From positions 124,001-188,000 of the forward strand of contig CANGIT010000001.1 in the NCBI GenBank assembly GCA_947454155.1: DNA of 64,000 nucleotides. The letters are read 5' to 3'. The notes under the pieces are model-generated. The model ran no database searches. It saw only the letters and a program-made list of their open reading frames with translations, and was not told the DNA's origin. This document shows positions 17,293-26,075 of the stretch, piece after piece (the stretch's first letter is position 1; every line of letters starts with the position of its first letter). Origin of the DNA: Chitinophagaceae bacterium. GTDB taxonomy: Bacteria; Bacteroidota; Bacteroidia; Chitinophagales; Chitinophagaceae. The position numbers and the translations under genes are program-made.

Positions 17293-18697
17293 CCAGCATA
17301 ACATATCGACGTTTCTTAAAAAAGTAGCTGCAGGCGAAGGGCAGGGCACTTCGGTGTACTTTCTGGGTGTAGGTGGTATTGGAATGAGCGCCATAGCCAG
17401 ATACCTCAACAGCAGAGGCGTTAGGGTTTCAGGGTATGACAAAACCGAAACGGAATTGACCAAACAGCTGGTGCAAGAAGGGATTGCCATACACTTTGAA
17501 GATGATGTGGAGCAGATCGACAAAAACGCTGTGTTTACTGTGTACACACCGGCCATTCCCAAAGATCACAAGGAGTACAACTGGCTGCTGGCAAATGAAA
17601 GCGTGGTGTTGAAAAGAAGCGAGGTGCTTGGCATGATCACGGCAGATGCTTATAACATCTGTGTGGCGGGCACTCACGGTAAAACCACCACGAGCACCAT
17701 GATCGCACATGTGCTTACCCACAGCGGTTTTGGTTGTAATGCTTTTTTAGGTGGCATCGCAGCCAACTACAATACCAATTTCTGGAGCAGTGAAAGAAAT
17801 GTATGTGTGGCGGAAGCAGATGAATACGACAGAAGTTTTTTGAAATTAAGTCCTGATGTTGCGGTCATCACCGCTATCGACCCCGACCATCTCGACATCT
17901 ATGGCACCGCAGAAAATTTTCAATCTGCCTTTGTGGAGTTCAGTGGCAAGGTGAAGGAAGGCGGCTGGCTGATCTACAAGCACGGGCTAGAAGCAGCACC
18001 TCAGTTCAAGGCAGACAACAAGTTGAGCTATAGCTTGAAGGATGCAGCGGCTGATTGTTTTGCGACGGATATAAAAATTGACAATGGCGCTTACCGTTTT
18101 GATGTGATGGTGGCCGGACAGCTTATTGAAAATATTGCATTGCCGATGGGCGGTTTACATAACATAGAGAATGCGGTGGCTTGCATCACCGTGGCGCATC
18201 AATGCGGCATTTCGGCCGAAAAAATTCGGGAAGCCCTTGCCGCTTTTGGTGGCGTGAAAAGAAGATTTGAAATGGTGATTAGAAAAGAGGATATGGTGAT
18301 GATTGATGATTATGCCCACCATCCGCAAGAGTTGGCAGCATTGATTGGAGGCGCCAAAGGCTTGTATCCTGCTATGAAATGCACGGTTGTTTTTCAGCCG
18401 CATCTTTTCACCAGGACCAGAGATTTCGCAGAAGGCTTCGCCGCCTCGCTCAGTATGGCCGACGAAGTGATATTGTTGCCCATATACCCTGCCAGAGAAT
18501 TGCCCATTGCAGGAGTGGAAAGCGCAATGATCGCCAGGATGATGGATGAGGCAAAAGTTGTTTGTTGCAGTAAAGAAGAGTTGATGGATCGCATCAAAAT
18601 AAAAAAAGAAGCAGGAGAACTCTCCCTGCTGATTATGGCAGGCGCCGGAGACATTGATACTTTGGTGGCGCCAATCAAAAAAATTATCGTATCGTAA
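17285..18697 (+). CDS. murC: UDP-N-acetylmuramate:L-alanine ligase MurC
   Basis: First Mur ligase, adding L-alanine to UDP-MurNAc. 470 residues. Seen: nucleotide-binding GVGGIGMSA (about 28-36), ATP loop GTHGKTTTS (about 129-137), EADEYDRSF, DPDHLDIYG, DDYAHHPQE and FQPHLFTRT. The start overlaps the murG end by 8 bases in another frame, indicating coupled translation. murB and ddl, which often follow murC, are not present. Confidence 0.98.
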   Translation: MGNQHNISTFLKKVAAGEGQGTSVYFLGVGGIGMSAIARYLNSRGVRVSGYDKTETELTKQLVQEGIAIHFEDDVEQIDKNAVFTVYTPAIPKDHKEYNWLLANESVVLKRSEVLGMITADAYNICVAGTHGKTTTSTMIAHVLTHSGFGCNAFLGGIAANYNTNFWSSERNVCVAEADEYDRSFLKLSPDVAVITAIDPDHLDIYGTAENFQSAFVEFSGKVKEGGWLIYKHGLEAAPQFKADNKLSYSLKDAAADCFATDIKIDNGAYRFDVMVAGQLIENIALPMGGLHNIENAVACITVAHQCGISAEKIREALAAFGGVKRRFEMVIRKEDMVMIDDYAHHPQELAALIGGAKGLYPAMKCTVVFQPHLFTRTRDFAEGFAASLSMADEVILLPIYPARELPIAGVESAMIARMMDEAKVVCCSKEELMDRIKIKKEAGELSLLIMAGAGDIDTLVAPIKKIIVS

Positions 18698-18706
18698 AAA
18701 ACCGAA

Positions 18707-19927
18707 ATGAGTTTTTTGGAAAAATACAACTGGAAAAAAATAATGCTGATCACCCTTTGGGTGTTGTTGGCTGCAGGCGGCGTGACGCTGCTGGCACTTG
18801 GCCTCAACAAACAGGCGGCTGCGGTGTGTAAAGGTCTTTCGGTGGAAATCGCCGGAAACAGTAATCATTTCTTCATCGATAAAAAAGATGTTTCGGATAT
18901 CATTTTACACGTAAGCGGGCAGGCCATCAAAGGCAAGTCGATCAAGGATTTTGACCTGATGAAGATGGAAGCGCAAATCAAGAAAGATCCCTGGGTGAAC
19001 AAGGCGGAACTGTATTTTGACAAGGATGGGATGTTGGTGGTGAAGATTGAAGAAAAAGAACCTTTAGCCAGGGTGTTTTGCATGAGCGGAAATTCTTTTT
19101 ACATCGATGAGCATTTGAACATGTTGCCCCTGAGCGAGCGTCATTCGGCCCGTTTGCCCATCTTCACCAATTTCCCCACTGACTTGAAAGTGTTGCCCAA
19201 GCAAGACTCTCTATTGTTGGGGGATGTAAAAAAAATGAGTGTGATCATTCAGCGCGACAGTTTCCTGATGGCGATGATTGACCAGGTGGCTATTAACGCG
19301 CAGCGTAAGTTTGAACTGGTGCCTAAAATCGGAGAACAGATCATCTTGTTCGGAAATGCAGGTGATGCCGAAGAGAAATTTGCCAAGCTTAAACTATTCT
19401 ATGGCAAGGTGATGCCGGTAGCCGGATTGAACAAATACAAGTCGATCAACCTGCAATTCAAAGACCAAGTGGTAACCACCATCAGAGAAGCGAAAGACGT
19501 GGAAGCCGATTCGGTGAAAACCATGCAACTGATTAAGATGATGGCAGAATACACCGCCATCAAAGCCGGTGACACCACGCAAAACATGATGGCCGATAAT
19601 GAAAAAAACACGGTTGATGTAAGTTTTATCAATCAGTCGTTGCAAAGAGAAGAAATAGAAGACCAGGCCGCTGCTACATTGCCCGTTACTCCGCCTGTAA
19701 CAGTAGCGCCGGTGGCCGTGTCCAAGCCTGCAGATAAAAAGACTGATGCTGTGGTCAAACCATCACCCGCGCATCACGACCCCAAGCCGGAAAAAAAACC
19801 GGATGCGAAAAACAAGAAGCAAGGTGAAAAAAAACCTGTAACAAAAAAGCCGGTTGATAAGCCCAAGCCTAAAGCCAAGTCTGATACCAAAGCAAAGCCA
19901 AAACCCAAAGCAAAAAACGATTATTAA
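18707..19927 (+). CDS. ftsQ: Cell division protein FtsQ with long basic tail
   Basis: Bitopic divisome protein linking early and late components. 406 residues, much longer than the usual 250-290. Seen: transmembrane helix at about 12-32, POTRA-like region with SVEIAGNSNHFFIDKKDV, then the FtsQ beta domain with KDPWVNKAELYFDKDGMLVVKIEEKEPLAR split across it, and LNKYKSINLQFKDQVV. After about residue 320 the protein becomes a low-complexity tail rich in Lys, Pro and Ala (repeated KPKAK and KPxxKK), predicted periplasmic. The tail's role is unknown; electrostatic contact with wall or teichoic-like polymers is only a guess. Confidence 0.9.
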   Translation: MSFLEKYNWKKIMLITLWVLLAAGGVTLLALGLNKQAAAVCKGLSVEIAGNSNHFFIDKKDVSDIILHVSGQAIKGKSIKDFDLMKMEAQIKKDPWVNKAELYFDKDGMLVVKIEEKEPLARVFCMSGNSFYIDEHLNMLPLSERHSARLPIFTNFPTDLKVLPKQDSLLLGDVKKMSVIIQRDSFLMAMIDQVAINAQRKFELVPKIGEQIILFGNAGDAEEKFAKLKLFYGKVMPVAGLNKYKSINLQFKDQVVTTIREAKDVEADSVKTMQLIKMMAEYTAIKAGDTTQNMMADNEKNTVDVSFINQSLQREEIEDQAAATLPVTPPVTVAPVAVSKPADKKTDAVVKPSPAHHDPKPEKKPDAKNKKQGEKKPVTKKPVDKPKPKAKSDTKAKPKPKAKNDY

Positions 19928-19979
19928 TCAACATACACAAACAACACAATTCATACAAACACACAAACAATCACAAGTT

Positions 19980-21419
19980 ATGAATCAACAAAAACCCCAA
20001 CCCATCATTGTAGGCCTCGACATCGGTACTACTAAGATTGCAGCCATCGCAGGCCGCAAAAATGAATTCGGCAAGCTCGAAATCCTTGGTTTCGGACGTG
20101 CTAACAGCAATGGTGTACAACACGGCATGGTGCTGAACATCGACCAAACCATCAAGGCCATTCAGATGGCTTTGGAAAAATGTTACGAAAGTAATCCCGA
20201 ACTCGAAATCAGTGAGGTTTACGTAGGTATTGCCGGACATCACATCAAGAGCCTGCAAACCCGCGGTGATATTGTAAGACAAGACACGGAAGATGAAATT
20301 ACTCAATCTGAAATCGACAGATTGGTTGAAGATCAGTACCGTACTTACATTCCGCTGGGCGACCAGATCATCGACGTGATTCCACAACAGTTTACGGTAG
20401 ACAATCATCCCAATATTGCCAATCCCATTGGCTACAGCGGTGTGAAAGTGGGCGCTAATTTCCACATCATTACCGGCGATAAAAATGCCATCAGAAATAT
20501 CAACAGAAGTGTGGAGAAATCCGGATTGAAAACCAAAGATCTCGTCTTGCAACCGCTGGCTTCTGCCGCAGCAGTAATGAGCGAGCAAGATCTGGAAGCC
20601 GGTGTGGCCATCGTGGATATCGGTGGCGGTACAACCGACCTCGCCGTTTTTTCTGAAGGTGTATTGAAATACACTGCTGTCATTCCATTTGGCGGCGAAA
20701 ACATCACCAACGACATCAAGCTCGGACTGGGCGTATTAAGAACACAAGCCGAAGCGATGAAAGTGCAGTTTGGTAGCGCACTCAGCGAAGAAGCCAAAGC
20801 CAACACCTTCATCACCATTCCAGGATTGAGAGGCATGGCTCCAAAAGAAATCTCTGTGAAAAATCTGGCCAACATCATTCAAGCCAGAATGAGCGAAATC
20901 ATGGATTTTGTTTCCTATCACCTAAAACAAGTAGGACTCGACAGCCGCAGTTTGAATGGCGGTATTATCCTTACCGGTGGCGGTTCTCAATTGAAACATC
21001 TGTTGCAATTGACCGAATATCTTACCGGACTTAATGCTCGCATCGGATTGCCAAACGAACATCTGACCGGAGATTACAACGAAGATTTGGCCATGCCCAT
21101 GTACAGTACTTGTATTGGTCTTATTTTAAAAGGTTACAACGACTACGAAAATAAATATCAGCCACTAGAAAGCGCTAACACGATGGGCAGAACCATAGCC
21201 GGTCCTGTGGCTGTGGATGTGGTGAATGATGTAGTAGTGGAAATGCCTGTAGATGAAACCATTCTTGTTCCTGGTCAGGAACAAACAAGCGAAGAAGGTG
21301 AAGGCAAAAGCACGGAGGTGAATGTTAAACCTCGCAAGACCATCAAGAATTTCCTGGATAATATCAAGTCAAACCTTATCGGATTGTTCGAAGAAGAAGA
21401 CGATAAAGAACTCAAATAA
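19980..21419 (+). CDS. ftsA: Cell division protein FtsA
   Basis: Actin-like ATPase that tethers FtsZ to the membrane. 479 residues from the ATG at 19980, giving MNQQKPQPIIVGLDIGTTKI; a 42-residue in-frame extension upstream would read through the ftsQ end and is rejected. Seen: phosphate 1 loop GLDIGTTKIAAIAG, SHS2/1C region with VYVGIAGHHIKSL, DIGGGTTDLAVF, and GGIILTGGGSQL. A C-terminal extension of about 80 residues ends in a likely amphipathic helix (KNFLDNIKSNLIGLFEEE) that would serve as the membrane anchor. Confidence 0.97.
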   Translation: MNQQKPQPIIVGLDIGTTKIAAIAGRKNEFGKLEILGFGRANSNGVQHGMVLNIDQTIKAIQMALEKCYESNPELEISEVYVGIAGHHIKSLQTRGDIVRQDTEDEITQSEIDRLVEDQYRTYIPLGDQIIDVIPQQFTVDNHPNIANPIGYSGVKVGANFHIITGDKNAIRNINRSVEKSGLKTKDLVLQPLASAAAVMSEQDLEAGVAIVDIGGGTTDLAVFSEGVLKYTAVIPFGGENITNDIKLGLGVLRTQAEAMKVQFGSALSEEAKANTFITIPGLRGMAPKEISVKNLANIIQARMSEIMDFVSYHLKQVGLDSRSLNGGIILTGGGSQLKHLLQLTEYLTGLNARIGLPNEHLTGDYNEDLAMPMYSTCIGLILKGYNDYENKYQPLESANTMGRTIAGPVAVDVVNDVVVEMPVDETILVPGQEQTSEEGEGKSTEVNVKPRKTIKNFLDNIKSNLIGLFEEEDDKELK

Positions 21420-21462
21420 GATCTTCTCATATTACTAACTACTAACCCACAATTCAACCAAT

Positions 21463-23517
21463 ATGATACAATTTGATTTACCCAAAGAACAGTCTTCCAT
21501 CATCAAGGTGATAGGCGTAGGCGGTGGCGGCAGCAATGCAGTCAATCATATGTTCGGACAAAGCATAGATGGGGTGAATTTCATTATTTGCAATACGGAT
21601 GCGCAGGCCATCGCTTTAAGTCAGGTGCCCAACAAGATTCAGCTGGGGCCACACCTTACACAAGGGCTGGGCGCCGGTGCCAATCCTTCCATCGGTCGTC
21701 AGGCTACAGAAGAGAGTCTCGAAGAAATCAAACGCATTCTGGAAGTAAACACCAAGATGGCCTTCATCACTGCCGGTATGGGCGGCGGTACCGGAACTGG
21801 TGGTGCACCTATCATTGCGAAGATTTGTAAAGACCTCGGCATTCTCACAGTAGGTATTGTTACCACGCCATTTGCATACGAAGGAAAGAAAAGATTGACA
21901 CAAGCCGAAGAAGGTATCAACCTTCTTAAAGAACATGTAGACACTTTGCTCGTTATCAGCAACGATAAGCTCCGTCATCAATTCGGTAATCTGAAAATGA
22001 AAGAAGCTTTCGGACGTGCCGATAATGTTTTGGCTACCGCAGCCAAATGCATAACCGATGTGATCAATAGCACCGGTCAGATCAACGTTGACTTTGCCGA
22101 CGTTTGCACTGTAATGAAAAATGGCGGCGTGGCTATTCTTGGAAGTGCCATGGCGGAAGGCGACAATAGAGCGCAAGTGGCCATTGAAAACGCGCTGACT
22201 TCGCCATTGCTCAACGACAGCGATATCAGAGGTGCCAAATGGATCCTCATCAACATCAACAGCGCCGAAGGCGATCATGAATTCACGATGGATGAAGTGG
22301 AAGTGATTCAGAATTATCTGTTGTCACAGGCCGGAGAAGATACCGATGTGATCATGGGGCTGGGTTACGACAACTCACTCGGCAGCAATATCGGCATTAC
22401 GTTGATTGCAACAGGCTTCGAACATAAAGATCCGTTTGCGAAAGCAGCCATTCAGGAAAAACCTGTTGATAAAGAAAAAGTGGTACTTCAGCTGGAAACC
22501 CCCAAAGAACCAGTATTTAAAATTCCGGTGACCAAAGAAGTGGTTATCGAAAATGTGGTAGAAGAGACGTTGCCAGCACCTGAAGTGACGCCATCAGCGG
22601 ATGCTAAAGTGGTTTTCGAATTGGAAAATGAAATTGAAACCCTTTCAGCTCCTGAAGCTATCACCATAGAGGAAGTGGTATTAGAAGAAGTGGTAACTCC
22701 AGCCGATCCGATGATGCCTACTTTGAAGGTGGAAGAAGAGTTGACCGCACCTGTTGTAGTGATGGAAGAGCCAATTATTATCCCTCCTGCGGCCGAAGTA
22801 AAAGAAGAGAAAATCTTTTTTGAAATATCTACTTCCAACGATCAGTTGCCTGTCACCAAGCTCGACCTGGACAATTCATTTGCTCCTGTCAGCAAGCCTG
22901 TGGTGAATTTTGTAGCAGAAGAAAAAGAAAATAAGCCCGCATCAAATTATTCCGGAACAGGAAATCTCCCTTCGTCAGGTGGTTTTCTGGTAAAGCCTAC
23001 GCAGCTGTATGTAGAAGACCAGTCCGTGCAAAACATTGCCGTGGAACAGCCTTCGCAGATCGTTGTGGAAGAGCAGCCGGAGTTTTCAACATCCATTACA
23101 AAGGAAGAAACATTGCCCGTGCAACAAACGGTGCAGGAAGACGAGCCTGTTATCGAGTTGCAACTGGTAGTGAAAGAATCCCCCAATGCGGCGGAGGAGA
23201 AAGAAACATCATCAACTCAGCCTATCATGAAGTCACCGGTTGAGGAGCCTGCTTTGCAGGACGAAACCGAAGAGCTCAGGCGCCGGGCAAACGAGCGTTT
23301 GGCAAAACTGAGGAATCTTTCCTACAATGTAAATGCCAGCGATCCGAACAGTGAGTTTGAAAATGTGCCTGCCTACCTTCGCCGCAACATGGAAATGCAA
23401 GTACAGCTTGCCGATGTGGAATCCTTTTACAGCAATTACACCGTCAAGTCTACTGAAGACAACCAGGCGGGTTTAAGCACATTGAATACTTTCCTCGACG
23501 GAAAAAGACCAGACTAA
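21463..23517 (+). CDS. ftsZ: Cell division protein FtsZ with very long C-terminal linker
   Basis: Tubulin-like GTPase forming the Z ring. 684 residues against about 380-400 usually. Seen: GTP-binding start IKVIGVGGGGSNAVNHM, tubulin signature GGGTGTGGAP (about 107-116), and the NLKMKEAFGRADNVLATA region; the GTPase and C-terminal domains end near residue 325. About 300 residues of acidic, Val/Glu/Pro-rich linker follow. The conserved tail peptide is present as VPAYLRRN (from about 635) but is followed by another 42 residues instead of ending the protein. Confidence 0.97.
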   Translation: MIQFDLPKEQSSIIKVIGVGGGGSNAVNHMFGQSIDGVNFIICNTDAQAIALSQVPNKIQLGPHLTQGLGAGANPSIGRQATEESLEEIKRILEVNTKMAFITAGMGGGTGTGGAPIIAKICKDLGILTVGIVTTPFAYEGKKRLTQAEEGINLLKEHVDTLLVISNDKLRHQFGNLKMKEAFGRADNVLATAAKCITDVINSTGQINVDFADVCTVMKNGGVAILGSAMAEGDNRAQVAIENALTSPLLNDSDIRGAKWILININSAEGDHEFTMDEVEVIQNYLLSQAGEDTDVIMGLGYDNSLGSNIGITLIATGFEHKDPFAKAAIQEKPVDKEKVVLQLETPKEPVFKIPVTKEVVIENVVEETLPAPEVTPSADAKVVFELENEIETLSAPEAITIEEVVLEEVVTPADPMMPTLKVEEELTAPVVVMEEPIIIPPAAEVKEEKIFFEISTSNDQLPVTKLDLDNSFAPVSKPVVNFVAEEKENKPASNYSGTGNLPSSGGFLVKPTQLYVEDQSVQNIAVEQPSQIVVEEQPEFSTSITKEETLPVQQTVQEDEPVIELQLVVKESPNAAEEKETSSTQPIMKSPVEEPALQDETEELRRRANERLAKLRNLSYNVNASDPNSEFENVPAYLRRNMEMQVQLADVESFYSNYTVKSTEDNQAGLSTLNTFLDGKRPD

Positions 23518-23577
23518 TTCCCCTCCCCTTGAAAATGGTACAGTTGATAAAGCTGTGTTTGTGATCACTGTTTGTGT

Positions 23578-23610
23578 AAACCCCTTCCTTCTGGAAGGGG
23601 TTTTATTTTT
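23578..23610 (+). terminator. Rho-independent terminator after ftsZ
   Basis: Stem AAACCCCTTCC / GGAAGGGGTTT (23578-23588 and 23593-23603) with loop TTCT and a T-rich tail. It closes the dcw cluster. Confidence 0.92.
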
Positions 23611-23649
23611 CTAGCTGCCGGGTCAAAAAAAGATAATTTGAACAATTCC

Positions 23650-23681
23650 TTTTCCTTTCTACAGTTTTACGTATACATTTG
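23650..23681 (+). promoter_or_regulatory. Candidate promoter for kup
   Basis: TACATTTG (23674-23681) fits the Bacteroidota -7 element TAnnTTTG. TTTT at 23650-23653, three of four matches to the -33 TTTG, lies exactly 20 bases upstream. The leader to the GTG start would be about 40 bases. Confidence 0.4.
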
Positions 23682-23729
23682 TGCATTCTTTTTATTTTAC
23701 CTCCCTAAGGCAAATTTAAATTTAGTTTT

Positions 23730-25751
23730 GTGGGCAAGCACAACATCAACAAGGTTACAGCGGCCGGCTTATTAGTGGCGCTGGGAATCATTTACGGTGA
23801 CATCGGCACATCACCCCTCTACGTTTTCAGTTCAATCATCAATGGAAAGCCAATAGAAGAATTATTGATTGTTGGCGGATTGTCCTGTGTAATCTGGACG
23901 CTTACGTTGCAAACCACTTTCAAATATGTGATCCTCACGCTTCAGGCTGATAACAAAGGTGAGGGTGGGATTTTCTCTTTGTATACTTTGGTGAGAAGGC
24001 AAAAAAAATGGCTTGTGTTTCCGGCGATGCTGGGCGGAGCCGCTTTGCTGGCGGATGGCATGATCACTCCGCCCATCTCCATCACTTCCGCGGTGGAAGG
24101 TTTGAGAAGTATTGAGATGATGAAAAGTATCAACGAAAACACCATCATCATCATTGTCATATCCATCTTATCGGTTTTGTTTTTCATGCAACAATTTGGC
24201 ACCAACAAGATCGGTAAATTATTTGGACCGCTGATGGCCATCTGGTTTTTGATGCTGGCTGTTCTGGGACTTGCCAGTATTTCTTCCAACTTCACTGTGC
24301 TTCATGCTTTCAATCCTTATTATGCGGTGAAATTACTGGTGATGTATCCCAAAGGATTTTGGATTTTGGGTGCCGTCTTTCTCTGTACAACAGGTGCCGA
24401 AGCGTTGTACAGCGATCTTGGCCACTGCGGCAGAGGCAATATCCGTATCTCATGGATTTTCGTGAAGGCCTGCTTGCTGCTCAATTACCTTGGTCAGGGT
24501 GCATGGTTGCTTAATCATAATGGAAAAGTGTATGCCAATCAGGACCTGTTGAATAGTTCATCATTCATGGCAAAGTTTCCATCGGCAATCGCCATGGTCA
24601 ATCCTTTTTATGGCATCATGCCACATTGGTTTTTGATTTCAGGAATCGTTATCGCCACTATTGCGGCCATTATTGCCAGCCAGGCGCTGATTAGCGGTTC
24701 ATTTACCCTTATCAGTGAAGCCATCCGTCTCGACCTCTGGCCCCGCATGAAAATAAAATATCCCAGCGAAGCCAAAGGGCAGTTGTTCATTCCGGGTATC
24801 AACACTTTGCTTTTTGCAGGATGCTGTGGTGTGGTGTTTTATTTCAGAACATCCGGTGCCATGGAAGCTGCTTATGGATTGGCCATCACGCTTTGCATGC
24901 TGGCCACTACGGTTTTGTTTTCCAATTTTCTGGTATCCAGAAGAATCGCACCATGGATCATCTGGGTGTTCCTTGCCATTTATATCGGTTTGGAGAGCTG
25001 CTTCCTGATTGCCAATCTCGATAAGTTTCCGCATGGAGGGTTCGTTACCCTGATCATCGGAGGTGGTTTGTTTGCCGTGATGTACGTTCGCCATCGTGCA
25101 AAAAAAATCAAAAACCGTTACGTCGAATTCGTTAAGGTGGAAGATTACATTCCCAAAATCGAAGAGCTCAGCAATGATTCCACCGTGCCCAAATACGCCA
25201 CCCATCTGGTGTATCTTACGAGTGCTGGCAATCACAAAGAGATAGAACAGAAAATCATCCACAGCATTCTTAGGGGTAAACCAAAGCGTGCCGATATTTA
25301 CTGGTTCGTGCATGTGCATACCCTCGATGATCCCTATACTTGCAATTACTCCGTAGAGCACATCATTCCCAACGACATCATCCGTGTTGAATTCAGGCTG
25401 GGTTTCAGAGAGCAGCCGCGTCTTAATCTGATGTTCAGAAAAGTGGTGGAAGATCTGGTGGCCAATCGCGAAGTAAACATCACCAGTCGTTACGAAAGTC
25501 AGCAGAAGAACAACGTGGTGGGCGATTTTCAATTCATCGTGCTGGAGAAATTCCTGAGTCAAGACAATGAGCTGCCCATTTTTGAGCACATCATCATGAA
25601 GCTTTATTTCTGGATCAAAGGGCTCAGCGTCAGCGAAGCCAGAAGCTTCGGGCTCGAGCAAAGCAATGTGGCCGTTGAAAAATTCCCGTTGATAGTAACA
25701 CCTGTAAGCAAGTTGAAATTGACGAGGGTTTGGACCAACGATGAAGAATAA
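23730..25751 (+). CDS. kup: Low-affinity potassium transporter Kup
   Basis: Inner-membrane K+/H+ symporter of the KUP/HAK/KT family, 673 residues. Seen: N-terminal LGIIYGDIGTSPLYVF (about 18-33), about 12 transmembrane segments to residue 450, EGGIFSLYTL, TGAEALYSDLGHCGRGNI, and a cytoplasmic C-terminal domain of about 220 residues. The start is GTG at 23730, giving MGKHNINKVTAAG directly before the first helix. The rhodanese gene follows after 3 bases, so the two are probably co-transcribed. Confidence 0.96.
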   Translation: MGKHNINKVTAAGLLVALGIIYGDIGTSPLYVFSSIINGKPIEELLIVGGLSCVIWTLTLQTTFKYVILTLQADNKGEGGIFSLYTLVRRQKKWLVFPAMLGGAALLADGMITPPISITSAVEGLRSIEMMKSINENTIIIIVISILSVLFFMQQFGTNKIGKLFGPLMAIWFLMLAVLGLASISSNFTVLHAFNPYYAVKLLVMYPKGFWILGAVFLCTTGAEALYSDLGHCGRGNIRISWIFVKACLLLNYLGQGAWLLNHNGKVYANQDLLNSSSFMAKFPSAIAMVNPFYGIMPHWFLISGIVIATIAAIIASQALISGSFTLISEAIRLDLWPRMKIKYPSEAKGQLFIPGINTLLFAGCCGVVFYFRTSGAMEAAYGLAITLCMLATTVLFSNFLVSRRIAPWIIWVFLAIYIGLESCFLIANLDKFPHGGFVTLIIGGGLFAVMYVRHRAKKIKNRYVEFVKVEDYIPKIEELSNDSTVPKYATHLVYLTSAGNHKEIEQKIIHSILRGKPKRADIYWFVHVHTLDDPYTCNYSVEHIIPNDIIRVEFRLGFREQPRLNLMFRKVVEDLVANREVNITSRYESQQKNNVVGDFQFIVLEKFLSQDNELPIFEHIIMKLYFWIKGLSVSEARSFGLEQSNVAVEKFPLIVTPVSKLKLTRVWTNDEE

Positions 25752-25754
25752 CTT

Positions 25755-26075
25755 ATGCCATCCATCACGCCGGAAAGCTTACGCGACAAAATAACTAATG
25801 AAGAAGATCTTCAACTGATCGATGTGAGAATGCCTTTTGAAAGGGGAGAATTTCATATCGGCGGTTTACACCTTCCTTTACAAGATATTTTTGACCACCT
25901 CCATCTGATTGCCACGGATAAACCTGTTGTCATTTATTGTCAGAAAGGCATCAGAAGCATGATAGCCATTCAGCGAATGGAGGAAAGACATGGCTTTGCC
26001 AACCTTATCAATCTTAGTGGTGGAATTGAAGGCTGGAAAAAAATGATTAAAAACAACACATGCGCATCTCAATAA
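25755..26075 (+). CDS. Single-domain rhodanese-like protein
   Basis: 106-residue cytoplasmic protein with one rhodanese domain. Seen: LQLIDVRMPFERGEFHIGG and the active-site loop YCQKGIRS, whose cysteine would carry a persulfide. The length is that of a stand-alone sulfurtransferase. The sulfur acceptor is unknown. It starts 3 bases after kup and overlaps the next gene by 16 bases, suggesting a kup-rhodanese-hydrolase operon without an obvious common function. Confidence 0.92.
   Translation: MPSITPESLRDKITNEEDLQLIDVRMPFERGEFHIGGLHLPLQDIFDHLHLIATDKPVVIYCQKGIRSMIAIQRMEERHGFANLINLSGGIEGWKKMIKNNTCASQ

Noticed and set aside
18155..18868. Antisense open frame of 237 codons over murC and ftsQ
   Set aside because: Same reason: shadow of two strongly supported genes.
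19854..19979. Longer ftsA N-terminus overlapping ftsQ
   Set aside because: Residues before MNQQKPQP are low-complexity read-through of the ftsQ end and its leader.
24699..25661. Long antisense open frame of 320 codons inside kup
   Set aside because: It lies wholly opposite a gene with clear KUP motifs and reads Cys/His-rich composition without any family pattern.
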